From: Microvirga solisilvae
Lineage (GTDB): Bacteria > Pseudomonadota > Alphaproteobacteria > Rhizobiales > Beijerinckiaceae
Assembly (NCBI RefSeq): GCF_022808595.1
Contig: NZ_JAKUCN010000002.1
Coordinates: 62,001 to 126,000, forward strand
Direction: 5' to 3'
Length of the DNA stretch: 64,000 nucleotides
The notes beneath the pieces were generated by a model. It did not search any database, had not been told where the DNA came from, and saw only the letters and a program-made list of their open reading frames with translations. Made by a program: the position numbers and the translations under genes. Positions 52,526-61,314 of this stretch are shown piece by piece (position 1 is the stretch's first letter; each line of letters starts with the position of its first letter).

Positions 52526-55105
52526 CTAAATCACAAAAAAATCCTTGGAAGTCATCTGGAGACCCTTGGCGAGTTGCACAAACTTGGTTTGTGCGGCCCT
52601 GCCAAACCCATCCGGATCGTAATAGAGTGCCCCGCTCTTGCTGTCGTATATAATCCGGTCACTGGAGTCGTGGGCCTTTGTGCCGATCCAGAAGCAACCA
52701 GACTTCAGGGCTCCATTCTTACCAACTTTGGTGAAGATGGCATTCTCAAGGTAGACCGTATCGTACTTCACGCTGAAGTCGGTGATCGTATCCACGTTCG
52801 TCCGTTTGTTCAGCGCTGTGCTGAACACGAACTTGTCAGAGCCCGATCCACCGGTCAGACGGTCGTTACCAAGGCCACCGTTGATTGTGTCGTTACCGGA
52901 GCCAGCGTTGATCCTGTTATTCCCTGTATTGCCAGTGATTGTGTTGCTGAGGCTGTTGCCGTTGAGCGTGATCGCACCGGCTCCGGAGCCGTAGAGACGC
53001 TCGACGTAAGATGCCAAGGTCAGGCCGACACTGCTGTAAACGGTATCAGCAGTACCTCCTGCCTTGGTCTCGACCACGCGATCTCCGGCATTGTCCACGT
53101 AGTACGTGTCATTGCCGATCCCGCCGTCCATCCGGTCAGCGCCTGCGCCGCCATTAAGAGTATCGTTCCCGGCCTGACTATAAAGGGTATTGGCAGCAGC
53201 ATTCCCGGTGACGGTGTTGTTCAGATCATTGCCGATGAGGCTGATCGTAGCGGACCCCTGCGCAAAGAGCCGCTCAACATAAGCCCCCAAAGTGTAGCTG
53301 ATAGTCGTGTACACAGTATCGGCGTTTCCAATGGTCGCGGTCTCAACCACCTGATCCCCGGCGCTATCGACATAATAGATGTCATCGCCGAGGCCACCTT
53401 CGAGATAGTCGTTCCCTGCACCCCCATTCAGGATGTTCTTTCCGCCGTCTCCAACAAGAACATCAGCAAACGAGCTACCAAGCAAGTTCTCAATGCTGAT
53501 GTACTGATCGCCAGCCGCATCCCCAGTGTTGGCAGCCGAGTTGGACAGGTTGGCCGTCACGCCCGCAGCGGCCCTAGCATAAGAGGCTGTGTCGCTTCCA
53601 GAGCCACCATTGAGGGTATCGGCCCCGGCAAGGCCCAAAAGGGTGTCGTTTCCCGCCCATCCGGTGAGGCGGTCGCCTCCAGCCGTGCCGGTCGCGGTAA
53701 TAGCAGTCGTAAAGTCGTTATGGAAATTAATGTTCGTGCTCAAAGTACCATGGATGCTTGACCGCGTTCCGTCCGATAGGAAGACGTTGTCGCGCAGGAC
53801 CTGGAAGTTCACTGTCCCGTTCGCGGTCAAGTACGGGATGAAACGCGGGATGTTACCAAGCCAAACATCTTTTGCGGCGTTCTGGAAGGTGTTCGCCCAT
53901 GTCAGGTACTCATCTCGAATAGCAAGATGTAGGCGTCCCGATCCATCATTGAGGAAGATCGCATTGCCGTGGCCGGTGCTAGACCCTTCTGCGGCAATAG
54001 CGAGGTCAATCGTACCATTACCGTCGAAATCCCGGACCTGAAGGCTGTAGTCGGCAGCCCAGGTGGTCTGGTACTCGGGCAGCCAATTTTCTGTCATATC
54101 GGTAAAGTTGAAGCTGCCTTGGTTCTTGTAGATGCGGATGGATGAAGCATTCTCGCCAAGCGAATAGTTGGTGCTTAGGGTTAGAATATCGTTCAGGCCA
54201 TCGCCGTCGAAATCCGCAATCATGGTGCGGACATCATGGCTATACGTCTCTTGAAACTTGCTTCCATCCCCGAAGTCGATTGGCGATAGACCGTCATGGT
54301 GAGTCTCGAAATATGGGGTGATCTTGGCAACCTTTGTGCCGTTGACCATTCCAGTTCCATTGCCCTTCATCACGAGGATGTCGGCACGCTGGAAATATCC
54401 ATGCTCGTCAAAGAGAGGAACAGAGGTGTCGATAGCGTCACCGATTACGAAGTCCACATAGCCATCGTTGTCGAGGTCACCTGCCGCTACCGCCGATCCT
54501 CCGGGCGAGCGATTGACCGGGTTGGCATCAGGAGTGTTCCAGACAGCAATAGGATTTGCGCCATTCTGGCCAAGAAAATACTGGTCTGACGTGCGGGGCG
54601 CTCCGGTTGCCAAGTCAATCGCGCTGTATGTTGCCGTTACGACATCCATCAGGCCATCACCGTTGATGTCGGCGAGGTTCGCGCCATGGGCGGCGATGCG
54701 GTCCTCATAGTCCACCCGCGTATATCCGGACGCGCCGGACATGAGAAAGGTTGAACGAACCGGCGTAACTGGGAAGTCGGTGAATCCAGCAATGCCGATA
54801 TCGCCCCTGCCATCCCCGTTGAAATCAGCGATCAGCGGCTGCCACGTCCCGGCAATCACAGTGCCTGAAAGGCCGCTAAACTCCGTGAAACCACCTGATG
54901 CATCCTGCTTCAGCACCAGAAGCCGGGTGGCGGCGTTGTCCGGACCAGTCGGGTCGCTGCCATAAGCCCATCCGCCGATCACCATGTCTAGCCGACCATC
55001 TCCATCGAGATCGCCAAAGTGATAGCCCGAGTTGATCTGATCGCCCGCAAATGTGGTGAACCGGAAGAGGCCGACCGAGGTTACGCTAGGAGACTTCGTG
55101 ATCAT
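52526..55105 (-). CDS. RTX protein with FG-GAP/VCBS repeats
   Basis: An 859-residue secreted calcium-binding protein. Residues 1-420 hold at least six FG-GAP/VCBS-type repeats with D-x-D-x-D-G loops (GDLDGDGRLDMVIGG, ADFNGDGRGDIGIAG, ADINGDGLMDVVTA, GDLDNDGYVDFVIGD, ADFDGDGLNDILTL, RDFDGNGTIDLAIA), predicting a beta-propeller. Residues about 470-760 carry RTX nonapeptides (GGSGSDTASYA, GGAGNDYLEGGLGDDIYYVD). The final 90 residues, ending KDFFVI, closely resemble the C-terminus of the protease at 8176-10488 (YLENAIFTKVGKNGALK against CLENAIFTKLGKAGALK). No N-terminal signal peptide. It should be exported by the host type I system and act outside the cell, perhaps in adhesion. Confidence 0.88.
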   Translation of the reverse strand: MITKSPSVTSVGLFRFTTFAGDQINSGYHFGDLDGDGRLDMVIGGWAYGSDPTGPDNAATRLLVLKQDASGGFTEFSGLSGTVIAGTWQPLIADFNGDGRGDIGIAGFTDFPVTPVRSTFLMSGASGYTRVDYEDRIAAHGANLADINGDGLMDVVTATYSAIDLATGAPRTSDQYFLGQNGANPIAVWNTPDANPVNRSPGGSAVAAGDLDNDGYVDFVIGDAIDTSVPLFDEHGYFQRADILVMKGNGTGMVNGTKVAKITPYFETHHDGLSPIDFGDGSKFQETYSHDVRTMIADFDGDGLNDILTLSTNYSLGENASSIRIYKNQGSFNFTDMTENWLPEYQTTWAADYSLQVRDFDGNGTIDLAIAAEGSSTGHGNAIFLNDGSGRLHLAIRDEYLTWANTFQNAAKDVWLGNIPRFIPYLTANGTVNFQVLRDNVFLSDGTRSSIHGTLSTNINFHNDFTTAITATGTAGGDRLTGWAGNDTLLGLAGADTLNGGSGSDTASYARAAAGVTANLSNSAANTGDAAGDQYISIENLLGSSFADVLVGDGGKNILNGGAGNDYLEGGLGDDIYYVDSAGDQVVETATIGNADTVYTTISYTLGAYVERLFAQGSATISLIGNDLNNTVTGNAAANTLYSQAGNDTLNGGAGADRMDGGIGNDTYYVDNAGDRVVETKAGGTADTVYSSVGLTLASYVERLYGSGAGAITLNGNSLSNTITGNTGNNRINAGSGNDTINGGLGNDRLTGGSGSDKFVFSTALNKRTNVDTITDFSVKYDTVYLENAIFTKVGKNGALKSGCFWIGTKAHDSSDRIIYDSKSGALYYDPDGFGRAAQTKFVQLAKGLQMTSKDFFVI

Positions 55106-55150
55106 TGCCCCTCCAGAAATGTCGCCCTTTTATTCTGCTAGGGCTCGGCT

Positions 55151-55170
55151 AGGTGCTTTATATAGCACCT
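55151..55170. promoter_or_regulatory. Palindromic operator candidate between RTX and XRE genes
   Basis: AGGTGCT-TTATAT-AGCACCT is a perfect 7-bp inverted repeat with a 6-base centre, in the AT-rich divergent promoter region of the RTX gene (start 55105) and the XRE gene (start 55227). This is where an XRE dimer would be expected to bind. Confidence 0.55.
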
Positions 55171-55226
55171 TATAACGTGCAATATATAGCGTCGCAATAA
55201 AGCGCACGAGCCCGTCACATCCGGAC

Positions 55227-55514
55227 ATGGATGTACGGCGAAAACTCGGTGAAAACGTTAGGCTACTGCGCCTGCAAGCTAACCTGACCCAGCAAGAGGT
55301 CGCGGATCGGATCGGTGTAGACCGGGCTCACGTCAGTGCCCTCGAAGCGGGAACCCGGAATCCAACGCTCCTCACCCTCTGGCATCTAGCCCTGGCCCTT
55401 GGCGTTGAGATTACAGACCTTCTTCGGGACTTTCCTTCCCAAGCCAATGGCACCACGATTAGGAAGCGCGCCAGCAAGCGCAGGGGACCAAGAGGGACGC
55501 AGGCTGGCGAATAA
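55227..55514 (+). CDS. XRE-family transcriptional regulator
   Basis: A 95-residue DNA-binding protein consisting almost wholly of a Cro/CI helix-turn-helix at about residues 6-65 (LGENVRLLRLQANLTQQEVA, DRAHVSALEAGTRNPTLLTL), followed by a basic tail (RKRASKRRGPRG). It is divergent from the RTX gene, with a palindromic operator candidate at 55151-55170, so autoregulation and control of the RTX gene are likely. Its tail is followed within nine bases by the end of the convergent 405-residue gene. Confidence 0.88.
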   Translation: MDVRRKLGENVRLLRLQANLTQQEVADRIGVDRAHVSALEAGTRNPTLLTLWHLALALGVEITDLLRDFPSQANGTTIRKRASKRRGPRGTQAGE

Positions 55515-55522
55515 GGGAATGC

Positions 55523-56740
55523 TTACGCTGCGTAGGACGCATCGAAAGCAAGTTTGTCGGCCAACTCATCGTCCTCATCGATCACCCCAAAATCATCACG
55601 GCTGAAGTCGTAAATTGAAGCCAATCGTGCAACACGATTGTAGTGAGCCGCTCGAAAGTGACGGGCTGGGATGCGAATTCCCGCCGAATGCAATTTCTTG
55701 AGCACCTGCCGCGTGATTGAAGGGCTGACTGGAAGGTTGGACTTCCCATGGATTGCATGGAAAACCCAACCAGAGTCGAGGCTCTCAAGCTCAATGATGC
55801 AGGGATGAGGGCGATACTCCACAAACAGGGTGCGTCCGAGGGCTACAAAAGCAACTTTTGTCTCCAAGCAATTCTCGAAACGGCGACCCGCGTCCCGCAT
55901 TGCATCAGCATTGGCAAGCAAAGTGAATTCAGCGCTGTTCAATGAAGGTGGCTCGACCCATAAATGCGACGCGCGCTCAAGCCAACGCTGAACCCAGCTT
56001 CCAAGATTGCTCCCGGCTTCCATGCTTTCAAGTGAAGCGATGAGCACACCATCGCTGGCCGTCGGTACAACGCGCTTAATCAACTCAATAGAGCACAGAA
56101 AGTCTTTGGCCTGATGGACTGAAGCAAGCTGCTTCACCAGCTTCATCGAAACATACGGAGGCTCAAGGGCCATCAGGATGGCAAATGCCCGAGCAGGAAC
56201 TCGCGGCATATATCGCAAAGCGGAAAGGCGAGCGCGATGCTGTGGCTTCGTGTGGAGTTCAATCATGAGACGGTAATTCTCTTCAGAAAGAGGTTCGTCT
56301 CCGATCTTTGAAAGGATTCCGACGAGTCCTTCGGATGTCGGATAGAGGTGCCGGACAATATCCCGAACCCGGCGGTGCAGAATTGTGTAAGCGATAGGAG
56401 CAAGGGGGTTAGTGAATGCCAATCCCGTCAGGCTGCTCAGGGAATGAAGGCGTGATGCGAGAAGGTCCGGGCGAGCCAAATCAAGTTCGCACAGTACGAG
56501 GGCGATGAGTTGCGCACGAAGGGGCGAAGCTGTGATGTAACGCCGGAGGGTGCTTGGAAACGCCTCGTCGCAGGCAATGAGCTTACTCAGAATCCACCCT
56601 TCTACGGGACGTTGTCGAAGGAGGGGATTATGCGACAGCAGTCGAACCAAGAGCGTCTCCGATGCAATTGCACACCAGACGACGATCTCACGGAACCGGA
56701 ATCTGTCAAATAATATTTGAGCTGAGGACTGATTCCCCAC
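55523..56740 (-). CDS. Unknown protein, 405 residues (island cargo)
   Basis: A basic, largely helical protein that I do not recognise. Only one stretch gives a hint: AMRDAGRRFENCLETKVAFVALG near residue 285 followed by FVEYRPHPCIIELESLDSGW, which loosely recalls the PcfJ-like pattern of a conserved cysteine next to a short beta-region; this is weak. The start appears to be GTG at 56740 with an uncertain Shine-Dalgarno. No signal peptide or membrane segments. It lies between an XRE regulator and the RmuC-like gene. Confidence 0.65.
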   Translation of the reverse strand: MGNQSSAQILFDRFRFREIVVWCAIASETLLVRLLSHNPLLRQRPVEGWILSKLIACDEAFPSTLRRYITASPLRAQLIALVLCELDLARPDLLASRLHSLSSLTGLAFTNPLAPIAYTILHRRVRDIVRHLYPTSEGLVGILSKIGDEPLSEENYRLMIELHTKPQHRARLSALRYMPRVPARAFAILMALEPPYVSMKLVKQLASVHQAKDFLCSIELIKRVVPTASDGVLIASLESMEAGSNLGSWVQRWLERASHLWVEPPSLNSAEFTLLANADAMRDAGRRFENCLETKVAFVALGRTLFVEYRPHPCIIELESLDSGWVFHAIHGKSNLPVSPSITRQVLKKLHSAGIRIPARHFRAAHYNRVARLASIYDFSRDDFGVIDEDDELADKLAFDASYAA

Positions 56741-56782
56741 CCCTGGCTCAAAGGTCTAACATTCTTCAAGAAGGTCTTATGT

Positions 56783-58432
56783 TTAGGGAACGATGATAGG
56801 CTCGCCGCCTCCATCAAACTTTGCAACAGGCGTCTCTCCAGGAAGAGAGCCAATATCTTCTCCATCAAACCCAAGTAGCTTGTTGGCTGCCGCGCCATCA
56901 GGCAGCTTCTCAACATCCCTAAGTTTCCGGTTCATGGCTCTCGTGCGCGTACCAAGGTTTTCAACGGATTTCGCAGCGGTATTAAGCTGTGAAGCCAGCC
57001 TCTCCACCACGCCGTTGTACTTCTCAAACTCACCTTGAACGGCACCGAGGATTTTCCAAACCTCACTGGATCGCTTCTCGATGGCCAATGATCGGAAGCC
57101 CATCTGGAAGGCGTTCAGAATGGCCGACAGCGTGGTCGGGCCTGCCAACGTCACCTTGAAATCGCGCTGTATGCCCTCAAACACGCCGACCTGCCTGAGA
57201 ACCTCTGCATAGAGCCCTTCAGTAGGGAGGAACAGGATTGCGAAATCAGTGGTCACAGTCGGATTGATGTACTTAGTACAAATCTCTTTGGCACATGCAC
57301 GCACTTGAGACTCAAGCTGCTTTCGGCAGGCTTTTACCGCATCCTCATCACCTGCCTCAGAGGCTTCGAGCAGGCGGTCGTATACCTCTCGGGGAAACTT
57401 GGCATCGATAGGGAGGAGAACCTCAGACCCATCTTCCTTCCCCGGCAAGCGGATAGCAAACTCAACTCTTTCAGAGGAATTTTCCCTGACACGGGCATCT
57501 TTGACAAACTGCTCACGCGTAAGGAATTGCTCCAGGATCATTTCGAGCTGAACCTCGCCGAAGGTGCCCCGTACCTTCACATTTGTCAGGACATTCTTGA
57601 GGTCGCCGACATTGGAGGCAAGGCTCTTCATTTCGCCGAGGCCCTCATGCACTCGGTTGAGTTGCTCGACGACCCGGTTGAATGACTCGCCCAGGCGCGT
57701 CTCCAGGGTCGATTGGAGCTTTTCATCCACGGTCTGCCGCATTTCATCGAGCTTCGCGGAGTTTTCCTGACGGAGAGCATCGAGGCGAGCTTCCACGGCC
57801 TGTTTCAGTGCCTCACTTGAGCGTTCGTTCTTCTCGGTCAGGATGTTTAGAGACTGCGTCGTCTTTTCAAGCCGCTCCTTCTGCCGCTCGCCCATTTCAG
57901 TAAGCGTCTGACTCATATTGCCGCCCAAGCGCTGAAAGTTTTGGCTTAGTTCCTCGCGAAGGTGCTTAGCCTCTTCCGTCTGCTTGGCGGCAGCACCATC
58001 CAGCCTCGCCTCAATCAGCACGCGGAGGTTTTCCCGATTGCGTTCCGCGCTCTCGCCCATCTGGGCAATGTCTGCATCGAGCTTCTCGCCGATCACCTGT
58101 GTCCTAAGCTCGATTGCCTTGATGCCCGTATCGAGCCTCTCTCCGAAGGAACGGATTTGCGTGTTCACCCCCTCGAAGAGGGTCGAAAAGGTCCTCGTGG
58201 TATTCTCCTGAAAGTCCCGGACCCGCTCGGCCAGTTCGTCGCGGATGCCTCTAGCCTGCTCATCGCCAGAGCGCCTGATGGCCTCGGATTCCGCACGCAG
58301 AAGCTGTCCAAGTACGTCGCGGTTCAAGGGCTCAAAGCCTGTGATGCGACTAAGTTTGGTCAGGATAAACAGACCTAACAACAGCGTGATAGCAACAAGC
58401 GCGGTTAAGATCGCAAGCAGCACGTCAACCAT
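56783..58432 (-). CDS. rmuC: RmuC-family DNA recombination protein
   Basis: A 549-residue protein with an N-terminal membrane anchor (residues about 3-24, VDVLLAILTALVAITLLLGL), a long coiled coil (about 45-240) and the RmuC core (about 265-490). Signatures are VRGTFGEVQLEMILEQFL, LPIDAKFPREVYDRLLEA, DFAILFLPTEGLYAEVL and AGPTTLSAILNAFQMGFR. RmuC has a PD-(D/E)xK-like nuclease fold; in E. coli it limits inversions between short repeats, and RmuC-like proteins are often found beside restriction systems. The ATG at 58432 follows a purine-rich GGGGGG. It is divergent from hsdM. Confidence 0.92.
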   Translation of the reverse strand: MVDVLLAILTALVAITLLLGLFILTKLSRITGFEPLNRDVLGQLLRAESEAIRRSGDEQARGIRDELAERVRDFQENTTRTFSTLFEGVNTQIRSFGERLDTGIKAIELRTQVIGEKLDADIAQMGESAERNRENLRVLIEARLDGAAAKQTEEAKHLREELSQNFQRLGGNMSQTLTEMGERQKERLEKTTQSLNILTEKNERSSEALKQAVEARLDALRQENSAKLDEMRQTVDEKLQSTLETRLGESFNRVVEQLNRVHEGLGEMKSLASNVGDLKNVLTNVKVRGTFGEVQLEMILEQFLTREQFVKDARVRENSSERVEFAIRLPGKEDGSEVLLPIDAKFPREVYDRLLEASEAGDEDAVKACRKQLESQVRACAKEICTKYINPTVTTDFAILFLPTEGLYAEVLRQVGVFEGIQRDFKVTLAGPTTLSAILNAFQMGFRSLAIEKRSSEVWKILGAVQGEFEKYNGVVERLASQLNTAAKSVENLGTRTRAMNRKLRDVEKLPDGAAANKLLGFDGEDIGSLPGETPVAKFDGGGEPIIVP

Positions 58433-58609
58433 TCTGCCCCCCGGCATCAGACGTAAGTCCTACAACTCTAAGGGGTGTTCATTAAAGCCCGCAATCCGAA
58501 CAAATCATGAACTTTAAGGAAGCTTTCTAGTATATCAACTTGAGGTATTGTTCAGGTTCAGCAGTTTGGTACTTTCGCCGTTTTAGTGCCTCTTGTTGGA
58601 CCGCGTACC

Positions 58610-60100
58610 ATGTCAGCCTTGACCCTCGATAAGCTCGAAAGCCATCTCTGGAAGGCTGCCGATATCCTTCGGGGTGCCATCGATGCCGCCGATTACAAGC
58701 ACTACATTTTCGGCCTGCTCTTCTTCAAACGCCTCTGTGACGTATGGGAAGAAGAGTATGAGGAACGCCTGAAAAAGTATGGCGATGCCGAGCTTGCCGC
58801 TGATCCGGACGAACACCGCTTCAACATTCCTAAAGGGCACTTCTGGGCGGATGTCCGTAAGCACACCACCAATATCGGTGAGTACCTGAACGACGCCTTC
58901 CGGGCGGTTGAAGACGCGAACCTGCGGCTTCGGGGCGTTTTCCAGGACGTGGACTTCAACAACAAGGCTCGCTTTCCGGACGCCACCCTCGAAAAGCTGC
59001 TTCAGCATTTCGAGACCTACCGGCTCCGGAACGCGGATGTGGAGCCAGATGTTCTTGGGCAGGCTTACGAGTATCTGATCGCCCAGTTTGCGGATGATGC
59101 GGGCAAAAGAGGCGGCGAGTTCTATACGCCAAAGATGGTCGTGCGGCTGATCGTGGAATGCCTGCGGCCTGAAGAAGGCATATCGATCTACGACCCGACC
59201 TGCGGTTCGGGCGGCATGCTGCTGGAGGCGGTGCATCACCTGGAGCGGCAGGGCAAGAATCCCAAGAGCCTGTCGCTGTTCGGCCAGGAGCGGAACCTCA
59301 ACACCTGGGCGATCTGCCAGATGAACCTGTTCCTCCACGACATCGACGATGCCTCTATTGCTCGTGGGGACACCCTGCTCGATCCGAAGCACTTGACTGG
59401 GGACGGCACTAAGGCCATCCGCACCTTCGACCGGGTTCTCGCCAATCCGCCTTTCTCGTTAAAGGAATGGGGCCACGACACCTGGAGCAAGGGCGATCCC
59501 TTCGGGCGCGACCGGTTCGGCTGCCCGCCCAAGTCCTATGGCGATTTGGCTTTCGTCCAACACATGATCGCAAGCCTCAAGTCTGATGGCATGCTGGGCG
59601 TGGTTCTCCCGCATGGCGTTCTGTTCCGGGGTGGGGCCGAGGGACGCATCCGTGAAGGCTTGCTGAAGGAAGACCTGATCGAGGCGGTGATCGGCCTTGC
59701 CACGAACCTGTTCTATGGCGCGGGCATTCCGGCCTGCATCCTCATCGTCCGCAAGAACAAGCCCGCTGTGCGGAAGGGCAAGGTGCTGTTCATCAACGGC
59801 GTCGAGCACTTCGTTGAGGGGAAGGCTCAGAACCATCTCTCGGATGAGAATGTCGCCGCCTTGGCGAAAGTGTTCCATGACTATACGGATGTGGCGCGTC
59901 TGGCACGCGTGGTGCCGATTTCCGAGATCGCCGCGAACGACCACAATCTCAATATCAGCCGGTACGTCCATGTCGGCGAGGAGGCAGAAGACCTCGACGT
60001 GGCCGAAGAGGTCGAGAAGCTGATTGAACTCCAGGCGCAGCGTGATGCTGCTGCGGCGAAGATGATGAGCTTCCTGAAGGAACTTGGCTATGTCGGGTGA
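58610..60100 (+). CDS. hsdM: Type I restriction-modification system, DNA methyltransferase subunit HsdM
   Basis: HsdM methylates adenine in the recognition site specified by HsdS. The 496-residue protein starts at the ATG at 58610 (MSALTLDKLESHLWKAADIL). The N-terminal HsdM helical domain covers residues 5-150. The SAM-binding motif is YDPTCGSGGMLLEAVHHL near residue 193-210 and the catalytic motif IV is VLANPPFSLKEWG near 274-286. The GEFYTPKMVVRLIVE segment is also characteristic. The 3' end overlaps hsdS by 11 bases. M-S-R order with overlaps indicates one operon. Confidence 0.96.
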   Translation: MSALTLDKLESHLWKAADILRGAIDAADYKHYIFGLLFFKRLCDVWEEEYEERLKKYGDAELAADPDEHRFNIPKGHFWADVRKHTTNIGEYLNDAFRAVEDANLRLRGVFQDVDFNNKARFPDATLEKLLQHFETYRLRNADVEPDVLGQAYEYLIAQFADDAGKRGGEFYTPKMVVRLIVECLRPEEGISIYDPTCGSGGMLLEAVHHLERQGKNPKSLSLFGQERNLNTWAICQMNLFLHDIDDASIARGDTLLDPKHLTGDGTKAIRTFDRVLANPPFSLKEWGHDTWSKGDPFGRDRFGCPPKSYGDLAFVQHMIASLKSDGMLGVVLPHGVLFRGGAEGRIREGLLKEDLIEAVIGLATNLFYGAGIPACILIVRKNKPAVRKGKVLFINGVEHFVEGKAQNHLSDENVAALAKVFHDYTDVARLARVVPISEIAANDHNLNISRYVHVGEEAEDLDVAEEVEKLIELQAQRDAAAAKMMSFLKELGYVG

Positions 60101-61298
60101 GAAGCCTGACGGTTGGCGGGTAGGTAGCCTGGGCGATTTGATCTTGCTTGAATACGGGAAGTCCCTTCCTGAAGCAAAGCGAGTTCCTGGACCATTTCCT
60201 GTATATGGATCAAGCGGCATTGTAGGCTTCAATGAGCGTGCGCTGGTTAGTGCGCCTGGAATCATCATCGGTCGAAAAGGGACTGTTGGTTCAGTCATCT
60301 TTGCCGATAGCGATTTCTGGCCGATAGACACGACCTATTTTGTTTCACGGCGAGGAGATTTTGATCTCCGCTGGATTTACTACCTGTTGCAGCACGTCGA
60401 TCTTGCACAACTGAACGAGGCAACTGGCGTCCCTGGTCTCAATCGCGACAAAGCTGCCAAGGTCTCTGTCGTCATTCCCCCATTATCCGAGCAGCGCCGC
60501 ATCGCGGAAGTCCTCTCCAGCGTAGACGAGGCCATTCAGGCGGCGCAGGCGGTCATTGAGCAGACTCGCAAGGTCAAGCAGGGCGTCCTGACACGCCTTT
60601 TAACCAAAGGCGTTGGTCACACTCGGTTCAAGCAAACAGAAATCGGGGAAATACCCGAGGAGTGGGAGGCGTTATCTCTCGAACACTGCGGCGTGAGCAT
60701 TATCGATGGAGATCGAGGCAAAGAGTATCCGAAAGCAGCCGATTACTCGGATACCGGACATTGTCTGTTCTTGAGCGCTCAGAACGTTACCAAGAGAGGA
60801 TTTTCGTTCGACACCGCTCAATTCATTTCGCGTGAAAGGCATGAAAAACTCCGGAAAGGAGTGGTTGAACGTGGTGATGTTGTAATTACAACGCGCGGCA
60901 CTGTTGGAAATCTTGCCTATTATGATCAGAGCATTCCGCATGACCTAATGCGTATAAATTCCGGCATGGCGATTTTGCGCACCGATGGACGCAAGGTTTA
61001 TCCTCGCTACCTGTATGCGGCCCTGACTTCTCCCGTTGTCGAAAAACAGATTGAGAAACTTACATTTGGCAGTGCTCAACCGCAGCTAACAATCAAGATC
61101 ATCAAGGGATTGGTAATTCCAGTGCCGAGCGGCGAGGAACAAGAGCTTGTTGCTCGGCGATGCGCCGAGTTGGCTCAAGCCGTCCAAGAGGGTGAGCAGC
61201 ATCTTGCAGCGCTCCATTCCTTCAAGTCCGCTCTCATGGCCGACCTCCTCACAGGCCGGAAGCGGGTCTTCACCGACCTTCCCATGGCCGCAGAGTAA
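60090..61298 (+). CDS. hsdS: Type I restriction-modification system, specificity subunit HsdS
   Basis: HsdS selects the bipartite DNA target. The 402-residue protein starts at the ATG at 60090, preceded by AAGGA inside hsdM. Two target-recognition domains are seen: the first at about residues 5-130, the second at about 195-345 (WEALSLEHCGVSIIDGDRGK onward). Each is followed by a conserved helical spacer: IPPLSEQRRIAEVLSSVDEA and VPSGEEQELVARRCAELAQA. Codon use is mixed: the domains are AT-richer than hsdM and hsdR, as expected for exchangeable recognition modules. Confidence 0.95.
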   Translation: MSGEKPDGWRVGSLGDLILLEYGKSLPEAKRVPGPFPVYGSSGIVGFNERALVSAPGIIIGRKGTVGSVIFADSDFWPIDTTYFVSRRGDFDLRWIYYLLQHVDLAQLNEATGVPGLNRDKAAKVSVVIPPLSEQRRIAEVLSSVDEAIQAAQAVIEQTRKVKQGVLTRLLTKGVGHTRFKQTEIGEIPEEWEALSLEHCGVSIIDGDRGKEYPKAADYSDTGHCLFLSAQNVTKRGFSFDTAQFISRERHEKLRKGVVERGDVVITTRGTVGNLAYYDQSIPHDLMRINSGMAILRTDGRKVYPRYLYAALTSPVVEKQIEKLTFGSAQPQLTIKIIKGLVIPVPSGEEQELVARRCAELAQAVQEGEQHLAALHSFKSALMADLLTGRKRVFTDLPMAAE

Positions 61299-61314
61299 AG
61301 AATAGGGGCACGAC

